From assembly GCA_023436945.1 (NCBI GenBank), contig JAEZHG010000174.1:1-10921 (forward strand): DNA of 10,921 nucleotides, read 5' to 3'. Of this stretch, positions 1-6,368 are shown piece by piece. The notes under the pieces are model-generated. The model was not told the DNA's origin, ran no database searches, and was given only the letters and a program-made list of their open reading frames with translations. Within the stretch, counting starts at the first letter, position 1; each line of letters opens with the position of its first letter. Both the position numbers and the translations under genes were made by a program. This DNA is from Pseudomonadota bacterium (GTDB taxonomy: Bacteria; Pseudomonadota; Alphaproteobacteria; Caulobacterales; Caulobacteraceae).

Positions 1-677
1 GTGATGATGATCTGGAACAGGCTGGTGCCGACCACGACGCTGGCCTTCATCCGCAGCACATAAAGCATGGCCGGAACAAGGATGAAGCCACCGCCCACCC
101 CCATGATGGCCGACAGAACACCCGCGAAGACGCCAAGGCCAAACGGCGGAATGGCGCTGATGTAAAGGCCCGAGCGCGGGAACTTCATGCGCAGCGGCAG
201 GCCATAGAGCCACATCGGGCGGCGGCGGTCCTTGCGTGGCGGCGTCTCGCCGCGCACCCGCTGCAGGATCTTGGTCAGGCTCTCGAACACCATCATCAGG
301 CCGATGGAGCCGAGGAAGATCAGATAGGAGACCGAGACCACCAGATCGGCCTGTCCCAGCAGGCGGAGCAGGCGGAACAACTCGACCCCGCCCAGCGCCC
401 CCAGCGCCCCGCCGAGGGCCATGATGCCGCCGATCTTGTAATCGACCGCCTTCATACCCGAATAACGGATGACGCCGGATGTCGAGGAGGCCACGACGTG
501 GCTGGCCTGACTGGCCACAGCTACCGCTGGCGGAATACCCATAAAGACGAGGATCGGGGCCATCAGGAAGCCCCCGCCGATGCCGAACAGGCCCGAGACA
601 AATCCCACCGTCGCGCCCAACAAAATCAGGAACGGCCAGTTCACCGACACTTCGGCGATCGGCAGATAAATATCCAC
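1..677 (-). CDS. TauE/SafE-family membrane exporter (partial, C-terminus outside window)
   Basis: This is a polytopic inner-membrane protein of the TauE/SafE family, whose members are thought to export sulfite, sulfoacetate or other small organosulfur anions; the substrate cannot be read from sequence. About 225 residues are visible and the 3' end lies beyond the left edge. The family's two glycine-rich repeats are clear: GFVSGLFGIGGGF near residues 25-37 and GVFAGVLSAIMGVGGGFILV near 182-201. Each lies in a hydrophobic hairpin, and a basic, proline-containing cytoplasmic loop (about 138-170) separates the halves. I chose the GTG at 677, which gives VDIYLPIAEV; no ATG or GTG lies further upstream in frame, and a GAAGG stretch precedes it. 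It lies 111 bp downstream of podJ on the same strand, but an inverted repeat in the gap makes co-transcription uncertain. No sulfur-metabolism gene is nearby to hint at the substrate. Confidence 0.9.
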   Translation of the reverse strand, partial: MDIYLPIAEVSVNWPFLILLGATVGFVSGLFGIGGGFLMAPILVFMGIPPAVAVASQASHVVASSTSGVIRYSGMKAVDYKIGGIMALGGALGALGGVELFRLLRLLGQADLVVSVSYLIFLGSIGLMMVFESLTKILQRVRGETPPRKDRRRPMWLYGLPLRMKFPRSGLYISAIPPFGLGVFAGVLSAIMGVGGGFILVPAMLYVLRMKASVVVGTSLFQIII

Positions 678-700
678 GGCACGCGCCTTCGGGGCTGGAA

Positions 701-738
701 GGGTAAGACAATGCCACCTTACAGGTGACAGGTTACCC
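701..738. repeat. Nested inverted repeat between podJ and the TauE-family gene
   Basis: Outer arms GGGTAA (701-706) and TTACCC (733-738) enclose a second perfect hairpin, CACCT (715-719) with AGGTG (723-727) and a three-base loop. The structure sits in the leader of the TauE-family gene, 24-61 bases upstream of its GTG. No T-run follows on either strand, so it does not look like a standard intrinsic terminator. It could be an operator or an mRNA structure. Its function is unknown. Confidence 0.4.
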
Positions 739-788
739 TAGGCTTTAGACAAGGGCGATCAAGTCCGCCACCCCTCTAAACGTCCGTG

Positions 789-3578
789 TCAGGCCAGAGG
801 CTGCACATTGAAGGCGTCGGCACCGTCGGTGGCGCGCTTGCGCTGCGCGCTGGACAGTTCCGGCGTCAGGCGCTGCACGGACTCCAAAGCCGGCTGGTCG
901 CCACGGCGCGCGGCGATCATATACCAGGTGAAGGCCTCGACCTTGTCAGGGCGCATGCCCTTGATGCCGGTCTCGTACAGGTGCGCCAGATTATACTGGG
1001 CATCCACGCGGCCAGCCTCGGCAGACTTGCGCATCCACTCCAGAGCGCCAGCCTCATCGGCTGCACCACCGACACCGTCATAAAGCTGGGTCGCATAGTG
1101 CTGCATAGCGCGGGCGTCACCGGCCTCTGCGGCGCGGCGGGTCCAAGCACGAGCTTCGACGGGGTTCGGCTCGATACCCGTAGCACCATCCGTATAGAGG
1201 GTGGCCAGTCGCAGTTGAGCCGGAACATAGCCCAATTCGGCAGAGCGTTGCAGCGGCTCAAGACCCGACGGATCGCCATTCTCGAGCAGGCTGACGGCGC
1301 GCTCGAAGATAGCTGCACCCTCGGTGGCAGCCACTTGTGCGGAAGGCACAGCCTCGGTCGGGGTCGCATCCAGCGCCAGTGCCGCAATCGGTGCAGCCTC
1401 TTCGCCGGAGATCATGTCTGCACCGAAATTCAGGTTCAGATTCTGATCCTTGGCCAGTTTCAGAGTGGCATAGCCACCGCCACCAACCACCAGCATAGCC
1501 AGAGCCGAAGCCTTCAGCGCATTGCCGAATGTAGAGCCGTCACGCGAGGCCTTGCGGTCTAGCTTCTCCTGAAGCTGCGACTTACCACCCTTGCGGTTTT
1601 TTTTTAGGCCGAAGGTGGTGCGTGCCGGAACGCCCGGATCTTCGTCGGCGATGACGGCGCGGGCGCTGTCGATCGCATCGCGGGTGTTGAAGAAGCTAGC
1701 CGTCAGGCTGTCGCTCGAGTCCTTGGACGCGGTCTCTGCATCATCATGCAGCGGGGCGTTCAGCGGATCATACTCTTGGGTGTCTTCCTCGACATGAGCA
1801 TCGAAAGTCATGCTCACGGCTTCAGCCGTTTCGGGCTCGGTCGTGAAATCGGTCTCGACTTGCGGCTCTTCGGTTTCGACCGTCTGCTCCTCGCCATTGT
1901 CGAAGATGGACGGGAACTCGTCAGCATAGGCAGGGGCCGACTCATCGCTGGCAAGCGGTGCCGGATCATCGGCTTCCAGCAGGGCGAAGTCGTCATCGAG
2001 GCTTTCGGTCAGATCGCCATCGAGCGTGCCGAACGGACGCAGGGCGTCACCGCTAGGGAACGGCTCGACCGCCATTTCCGAGGCCACCGTATCGGCCCAG
2101 TCCGGCGTCGCCTGTGCATCGGCAAGCGGCATGGTACGGGTCGAGCCAAAGGCCGTGGCGCGCCAGTCGCTGTTAAGGACCTCACGGGTGGTCCATTCAG
2201 GATTGTCGGTGCCGAACAGCGAGTCCGTGGGTGGCAAGCCGTTGGAGCTTTGCGGCATGGGCGCAAAGTCCAGATCGTCCTGCGGAGGCATGGCTGCTGT
2301 CAGGCGCGGTGCCGTATTCAGCGCCGCGCTTTCGCGGGCGGCGCGGGCTTCTCTGGCCTCTTCCAGAAGCTGGCGGGTGCGCTCCTCGCTCTGGCGGACG
2401 CGCTCGGCCAGTTCGCCCGACGCATCTTCGTGGCGACGCTCGAACTTCTCGGTGCTTTCGCTCAGGCGGCGACCGATGTCGTCGATCGCCTGTGCCGAGC
2501 GGCGCTCGGTCTGGGTGATACGTTCCGACAGACGGTCCGAAATACGGGTGATCTCGCCGCCTAGTCGCTCCAGCGCCAGCGCATGATCGTCTTCCTGACG
2601 GGTCATGCGGGCATCCAGCGAGGCGCTGTGACGCGCAATCTCGCGGTCCAGCTTCTCGTCGAGGGTACGGCCCACTTCCAGCAGGCGCTGGTCGATCCGC
2701 TGGTCCAGTGTCGCCTGCAGAGCCTCGGCATCGCTGCCGCGCTCTTCCAGAGACTGCATGCGGGTGTGCATGTTGCGGGCGATATTCATCACCTGCTGAC
2801 CCATGGCCTCAACCGCGCTGGCAGAGCGAAGCTCGGCAGCCTTGGTGTGGGCCGCCAGTTGGTTCAGGCCCTGCTCGATGCGGGCCATGCGGCCCTTGTC
2901 GGTAGCCGCATCGATACGGCGCATCATGTCGAGGCGGTTGGCCTCGATCTGCTGGGTCAGGCTTTCGGCCAGTTTCGACAGGCTGGCCGCATCGGCACCG
3001 CCAGCGGCACCCGTGCCGATACGCTGGTCCAGAGCGGCAAATGACCGCTCAAGGTCTTTCAGCGCGAGGCTGGTCGCTTCCTGTGCGCGGTCCAGACGGT
3101 CCTGCAGGGCGCTGGACGCCTGTGCCGTCTGCTTGGCCTCGCTGGCGGCGGCCTCGAGGCGTTGCAGGCGAAGGTGGCCTTCGCGCATCTCGCGAGAGAT
3201 ATCATCCAGACGGCGACCTTGGCGGGCCTCGTCGTCACGGTCCATGTCCAGACGGCGCAAGATCGAGGCGACAGCCTGATCCACACCCTGAATAGCCGAG
3301 GTCGAGCGGCGCTCTGCCGCTTCAAGACGCTCGCCCAGTTCCGAGACGAGGGTATTCAGGCGCTGGGCCTGATCGCGGGTGGCTTCGAAATCGTCGGAGC
3401 GGCGGCTGCTGCGACGGTCGTTCGACAGCGGGACATAGTCCTCCTCGCCGCCCTCGACCATGATGCGCGAGTTCAGCCATTCACCCAGCGTCATGCCTTC
3501 GCGACGCGCCAAGTCCTTGGCGATCTCACGGGCTTTGGGGTCGATCCCCTTCACGCTCCAAGGCGCCGCTGCGCGCAC
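789..3578 (-). CDS. podJ: PodJ-like polar organelle development / localization factor
   Basis: PodJ is a membrane-anchored polarity scaffold that, in Caulobacter, marks the new pole and is needed for pilus, holdfast and chemotaxis placement. This 929-residue copy has the expected order. A conserved head (PWSVKGIDPKAREIAKDLAR, about 6-25) carries the TLGEWLN motif. Heptad-rich coiled coil runs about 65-415. A very acidic, proline-rich linker covers about 430-650, and a basic patch about 659-680. One hydrophobic segment follows (about 686-705), then a periplasmic tail with about four Sel1/TPR-like repeats (about 753-899). Caulobacter PodJ is about 974 residues and, as I recall, ends in a peptidoglycan-binding domain; here the protein stops shortly after the Sel1 repeats. 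The start is GTG at 3578, preceded by GGGAGG with a seven-base gap; an ATG four bases upstream (3582) is out of frame. An A9 run lies just before the membrane segment. The family assignment is secure; orthology rests on domain order and the conserved head. Confidence 0.9.
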   Translation of the reverse strand: MRAAAPWSVKGIDPKAREIAKDLARREGMTLGEWLNSRIMVEGGEEDYVPLSNDRRSSRRSDDFEATRDQAQRLNTLVSELGERLEAAERRSTSAIQGVDQAVASILRRLDMDRDDEARQGRRLDDISREMREGHLRLQRLEAAASEAKQTAQASSALQDRLDRAQEATSLALKDLERSFAALDQRIGTGAAGGADAASLSKLAESLTQQIEANRLDMMRRIDAATDKGRMARIEQGLNQLAAHTKAAELRSASAVEAMGQQVMNIARNMHTRMQSLEERGSDAEALQATLDQRIDQRLLEVGRTLDEKLDREIARHSASLDARMTRQEDDHALALERLGGEITRISDRLSERITQTERRSAQAIDDIGRRLSESTEKFERRHEDASGELAERVRQSEERTRQLLEEAREARAARESAALNTAPRLTAAMPPQDDLDFAPMPQSSNGLPPTDSLFGTDNPEWTTREVLNSDWRATAFGSTRTMPLADAQATPDWADTVASEMAVEPFPSGDALRPFGTLDGDLTESLDDDFALLEADDPAPLASDESAPAYADEFPSIFDNGEEQTVETEEPQVETDFTTEPETAEAVSMTFDAHVEEDTQEYDPLNAPLHDDAETASKDSSDSLTASFFNTRDAIDSARAVIADEDPGVPARTTFGLKKNRKGGKSQLQEKLDRKASRDGSTFGNALKASALAMLVVGGGGYATLKLAKDQNLNLNFGADMISGEEAAPIAALALDATPTEAVPSAQVAATEGAAIFERAVSLLENGDPSGLEPLQRSAELGYVPAQLRLATLYTDGATGIEPNPVEARAWTRRAAEAGDARAMQHYATQLYDGVGGAADEAGALEWMRKSAEAGRVDAQYNLAHLYETGIKGMRPDKVEAFTWYMIAARRGDQPALESVQRLTPELSSAQRKRATDGADAFNVQPLA
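1584..1619 (-). promoter_or_regulatory. Candidate slippery A9 run inside a hairpin in podJ
   Basis: On the podJ coding strand, codons 658-661 read CTA AAA AAA AAC, a run of nine A (plus-strand T 1597-1605) containing the in-frame heptamer A AAA AAA. The run lies in the loop of a predicted hairpin: plus-strand arms ACCACC (1584-1589), TT and CGG (to 1596) pair with CCG, AA and GGTGGT (1609-1619), with two single-base bulges. The -1 frame meets TAA at 1584-1582 and the +1 frame meets TAG at 1561-1559. Slippage would therefore truncate PodJ just before its membrane segment. The sequence is observed; recoding is inferred. Confidence 0.4.
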
Positions 3579-3582
3579 TCAT

Positions 3583-3789
3583 TCGCCTCCCAAGCGATTG
3601 CGGCTAAGCTTCGATCCCACATCTTGTGTGTGATAAATCGCATAACCACAATATCTGGACTATTCTTCCGCCACTAGCGGCCAATTCAGCCACTACCGTT
3701 AAGTCCATGGTTAACAGAAGGTTGCTGATTTGACAGCCCCACAGACGAGGTCTTGCGCAAACTAATTCCATCCCCCAACTGGCATAACC
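3583..3789. promoter_or_regulatory. Divergent control region between podJ and the small membrane gene
   Basis: This 207-bp region must hold the podJ promoter and a promoter for the divergent small gene. The clearest motif is a pair of TTAA boxes at 3699-3702 and 3711-3714, reading TTAACCATGGACTTAAC on the podJ strand. They resemble a CtrA site, but the gap is eight bases where the classical site has seven. A perfect TTGACA lies at 3730-3735 on the plus strand, without a good -10 hexamer 16-18 bases later. I find no GANTC site here. Individual promoters cannot be assigned with confidence. Confidence 0.4.
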
Positions 3790-4005
3790 ATGAACTTGAC
3801 CCTGACCCTCGTCCTGCTGGCCGCCAGCGCCCTGTTTGGAGTGTTCTGCGGATGGAGAGGGGCAAGGCCCACCGACATCCACAAAGGCCCGCGCATGATG
3901 CCGTGGCGCTTCCTGATGCTGCTGTGCGCAGCGCTGGGGATGCTGTTGCTGATTCACCTGATCGCGCTGATGGGCGGAGGCCCGGCCGCCCGCCCCTACA
4001 TCTGA
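3790..4005 (+). CDS. Small two-helix membrane protein of unknown function
   Basis: This 71-residue protein has two hydrophobic stretches (about 3-22 and 39-62) joined by a short polar loop with RGARPTDIHKGPRMMPWR. It ends in a small Gly/Pro/Ala-rich tail. The layout of the PWRFLML entry into the second helix and the LIHLIALMG segment resembles small conserved inner-membrane proteins I recall next to unrelated housekeeping genes in alphaproteobacteria; none has a function I can name. The ATG at 3790 lacks a strong Shine-Dalgarno sequence. A GC-rich terminator begins 15 bases after the stop, which supports a real, single-gene transcript. It is divergent from podJ and convergent with argF. Hydropathy and the terminator support coding; the function is unknown. 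Confidence 0.7.
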   Translation: MNLTLTLVLLAASALFGVFCGWRGARPTDIHKGPRMMPWRFLMLLCAALGMLLLIHLIALMGGGPAARPYI

Positions 4006-4020
4006 GCCCAAGCCAAAGAA

Positions 4021-4049
4021 AAAGGCCGGAGCTTCACGCTCCGGCCTTT
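4021..4049. terminator. Bidirectional intrinsic terminator between the small gene and argF
   Basis: A perfect 12-bp stem (AAAGGCCGGAGC at 4021-4032, GCTCCGGCCTTT at 4038-4049) encloses the five-base loop TTCAC. Read on the minus strand the stem runs straight into a T-rich tail (TTTTTCTTT), so it should efficiently end the argD-argF transcript. On the plus strand the tail is weaker (TTTCGTATT), but it can still serve the small membrane gene. Confidence 0.9.
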
Positions 4050-4077
4050 CGTATTCTCTGTATCCAGCCTTCGAGGC

Positions 4078-4992
4078 TTAGCCGCCGAAGCACCAAGCCA
4101 GAACAGCCTTCTGGGCATGGATACGGTTTTCGGCCTCGTCGATGACCAGCGACTGCGGGCCATCGATAACCTCGTCGGTCACTTCCTCGCCACGGTGGGC
4201 CGGAAGGCAGTGCAGGAACACTGCGCCGTCGTTGGCCTGATCCATCAGGGCCTGATCGACGGTATAGGGCTCAAACGCCGCAAGGCGGGCCTCATAGTCC
4301 TGATCGCCCATCGAGACCCACGTATCGGTCACAACCACATCGGCACCCTGAACGGCGTCCTGCGGGTCCGAAGTCAGGTAGACATACTCGCCACCCTTCT
4401 CCAGATCGCGCAGGTCGGGGTGGTATTCCGCAGGGCAGGCCACGCGCAGTTTGAAGCCGAACTTCGAGGCCGCGTGCATGAAGCTGTGGCAGACATTGTT
4501 GCCGTCACCGACCCAAGCCACCGTCTTGCCCTCGATCGGGCCGAGGTGCTCTTCGATGGTCAGCAGGTCTGCCAGAATCTGGCACGGGTGCGAACGGTCG
4601 GTCAGGGCATTGACCACCGGAACGCTGGACACGCGGGCAAAGCGCTCGACGTCTTCATGGTTGTTGGCGCGGATCATGACCGCATCCACCATGCGCGACA
4701 GAACGCGGGCCGTGTCCTCGATCGGCTCACCGCGACCCAGCTGCATATCCGAAGCATTGGCGATGATCGCCTGACCGCCAAGTTGGCGAATGGCGGCGTC
4801 AAAGCTGAAACGGGTGCGGGTCGAGTTCTTCTCGAAGATCATCGCCAGAACGCGATCTTTACCCGGAGCATCGGCATCCACGCGGCCCTGCGGCCAGCCC
4901 TTGCGGGCCTGTTTACGGGCGTGCGCCTCATCGAGGATGGCGCGCAGGTCTGCCGCTTCGAGGCGGTAGATGTCGAGGAAATGACGGACCAT
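4078..4992 (-). CDS. argF: Ornithine carbamoyltransferase
   Basis: This cytoplasmic enzyme joins carbamoyl phosphate to ornithine to make citrulline, the sixth step of arginine synthesis. All signature motifs are intact. The carbamoyl-phosphate loop STRTR is at residues 57-61, HPCQ at 135-138, and the ornithine-binding segment DTWVSMG at 223-229. The catalytic-cysteine motif HCLPAHRG is at 261-268. The length of 304 residues is normal for the anabolic form. An ATG at 5004 would add METK, but it has no ribosome binding site. The ATG at 4992 follows GGAG with a six-base gap and begins [11 protein letters not shown], matching the usual N-terminus, so I prefer it. The gene follows argD by 71 bp on the same strand, with a hairpin in the gap, and ends in a strong terminator. 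The annotation is secure; only the start is a choice. Confidence 0.96.
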   Translation of the reverse strand: MVRHFLDIYRLEAADLRAILDEAHARKQARKGWPQGRVDADAPGKDRVLAMIFEKNSTRTRFSFDAAIRQLGGQAIIANASDMQLGRGEPIEDTARVLSRMVDAVMIRANNHEDVERFARVSSVPVVNALTDRSHPCQILADLLTIEEHLGPIEGKTVAWVGDGNNVCHSFMHAASKFGFKLRVACPAEYHPDLRDLEKGGEYVYLTSDPQDAVQGADVVVTDTWVSMGDQDYEARLAAFEPYTVDQALMDQANDGAVFLHCLPAHRGEEVTDEVIDGPQSLVIDEAENRIHAQKAVLAWCFGG

Positions 4993-5016
4993 CTTGGTCT
5001 CCATCTAAATCGGTCG

Positions 5017-5040
5017 AGAGGGCCGAATGAACGGCCCTCT
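5017..5040 (-). repeat. Perfect hairpin in the argD-argF gap
   Basis: AGAGGGCCG (5017-5025) and CGGCCCTCT (5032-5040) form a nine-base perfect stem with a six-base loop. It lies 24 bases after the argD stop and 24 bases before the preferred argF start. No U-run follows on the minus strand, so full termination is unlikely. It may set relative argD/argF expression by stabilising mRNA or blocking degradation. Confidence 0.6.
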
Positions 5041-5063
5041 GGCTATATCAACTGGAGGGCCGG

Positions 5064-6254
5064 TTAACCGACCATCTGGGTGCGAGCGTATTCGCAGGTG
5101 GTTTCAAGCTTGGCGACGGCCTCGCGGGCTTCATCAAGCGTGATGTTCAGCGGAGCGAGGATGCGGACCAGATTGTCACCACCACCAGCGACCAGCAGCT
5201 TGGCTTCATCACGCGCCCAGCCCATGAAGTCGCGGTTGTTCGGGATCAGCTTGAGGCCCAGCAGCAGACCCTTGCCACGCACCTCTGCGATCACGTCCGG
5301 ATAGCGTTCCTGAAGGCCAGCGAACTGTTGCTTCAGATAGCCGGCAACCTCGTTGACGTTGTTCAGGATCTCGTCCGACGAGATGATCGTGAAGGCCGCC
5401 TTGCCGACAGCCATGGCCAGAGGGTTACCACCGAAGGTCGAGCCGTGCGCGCCAGCCGTCATGCCCGAGGCAGCCTCAGCCGTCGCAAGGCAGGCACCGA
5501 TCGGGAAACCGCCGCCCAGAGCCTTGGCCACAGCCATGATGTCCGGCGTCATGCCCGCCCATTCGTGGGCCCAAAGCTTGCCGGTACGGCCCATGCCGCA
5601 CTGCACTTCGTCGAAGATGATCAGCACGCCGTGTTTGTCGGCCATCTCGCGCATCCAGACGAGATCGGCTTCCGGCGTGGCGCGGCAACCGCCCTCGCCC
5701 TGAACCGGCTCAAGGATGATGGCGGCAGTCGTCGGGGATTCAAACGCCTTGGTCAGGGCGTCCTTGTCGCCCCACTTCAGCTGGAAGAAACCCTGCATCG
5801 GCGGACCGAAGCCCTCGGTGTAGTTCGGGTTGGCCGCAGCATTGATGCCGCCATAGGTGCGGCCATGGAACGAGCCGTCGAAGCCGTAGATGTCGATACG
5901 CTCAACATTGCCCTTGGCGTGGTGGTATTTGCGCGCAGTCTTGATGGCGCATTCCACGGCCTCGGTGCCGGAGTTGGCGAAGAACACCACATCGGCAAAC
6001 GACTTTTCGCACAGCATGTCGGCCAGTTCGTCCTGACCCGGAATGCGATAGATGTTGGAGACGTGCCAAAGCTTGTCGGCCTGCGCCTTCAGAGCTTCCA
6101 CCAGCTGCGGGTTGGCATGGCCAAGGGCATTGGTCGAAATACCCGAGACGCAATCCAGATATTCGGTCCCGTCCGTGGACCACAGTCGGACGCCCTGACC
6201 GCGCTCCACTTCCAGCGGCGCACGATTATAAACACCCATCAGATGACCGGACAC
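5064..6254 (-). CDS. argD: Acetylornithine / succinyldiaminopimelate aminotransferase
   Basis: This is a PLP-dependent class-III aminotransferase that converts N-acetylglutamate semialdehyde to N-acetylornithine in arginine synthesis. ArgD enzymes often also serve the succinyldiaminopimelate step of lysine synthesis. The 396-residue length is typical. Visible features are the phosphate-binding SGTEA (95-99), the FDGSFHGRT segment (125-133), EPVQGEGG (182-189) and FDEVQCGMGRTG (214-225), with the cofactor aspartate at 215. The Schiff-base lysine is K244 in AVAKALGGGFPIGA. HGSTFGGNP (270-278) follows. The start is GTG at 6254: AGGAG stands six bases before it, whereas the ATG five codons downstream has no ribosome binding site. 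It is followed by argF, so the two form an arginine operon. A terminator-like hairpin stands directly upstream of its ribosome binding site. Close relatives include other class-III aminotransferases, but linkage to argF supports ArgD. Confidence 0.95.
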   Translation of the reverse strand: MSGHLMGVYNRAPLEVERGQGVRLWSTDGTEYLDCVSGISTNALGHANPQLVEALKAQADKLWHVSNIYRIPGQDELADMLCEKSFADVVFFANSGTEAVECAIKTARKYHHAKGNVERIDIYGFDGSFHGRTYGGINAAANPNYTEGFGPPMQGFFQLKWGDKDALTKAFESPTTAAIILEPVQGEGGCRATPEADLVWMREMADKHGVLIIFDEVQCGMGRTGKLWAHEWAGMTPDIMAVAKALGGGFPIGACLATAEAASGMTAGAHGSTFGGNPLAMAVGKAAFTIISSDEILNNVNEVAGYLKQQFAGLQERYPDVIAEVRGKGLLLGLKLIPNNRDFMGWARDEAKLLVAGGGDNLVRILAPLNITLDEAREAVAKLETTCEYARTQMVG

Positions 6255-6275
6255 GGCAGTCTCCTAAAAGAGAGA

Positions 6276-6302
6276 CGGTCCCGCTGCATGACAACGGGAC
6301 CG
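6276..6302 (-). terminator. Terminator-like hairpin immediately before the argD ribosome binding site
   Basis: On the minus strand an eight-base perfect stem (CGGTCCCG with CGGGACCG, loop of 11) is followed by TCTCTCTTTT and then at once by the AGGAG of argD. It may end transcription from the upstream peptidase gene. It could also sit in the argD leader and act as an attenuator, because a TTGACT hexamer lies upstream at 6349-6344. The -10 for that promoter is poor, so the first reading is simpler. Confidence 0.65.
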
Positions 6303-6368
6303 CGAAACAAAGATCAGTGACTTGTCGGGCCACATAGGCCTTTAGTCAACACCGCTACATGCGGTTGT

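Noticed and set aside
786..1562. Antisense frames across podJ, the longest 258 codons
   Set aside because: They sit opposite the Sel1 repeats and membrane segment and shift from frame to frame along the gene, as shadows do.
2300..3400. Repeated GCTCTTCC, GCGCTC and similar words suggesting a DNA repeat array
   Set aside because: These are recurring Glu/Arg/Leu/Ala codons of the PodJ coiled coil, not a nucleotide repeat with constant unit length.
3753..4145. A 130-codon plus-strand frame overlapping the small membrane gene
   Set aside because: It reads through the terminator hairpin and into argF, has no domain, and competes with a frame that gives two clean membrane helices.
4117..5067. A 316-codon open frame antisense to argF
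   Set aside because: It lies wholly opposite a well-conserved enzyme gene in GC-rich DNA, where antisense stops are rare. The translation shows no domain and no ribosome binding site that would favour it.
5328..6320. A 330-codon open frame antisense to argD
   Set aside because: It is the mirror of argD, rich in His, Arg and Gly as expected for antisense reading of GC-biased codons, with no recognisable motif.
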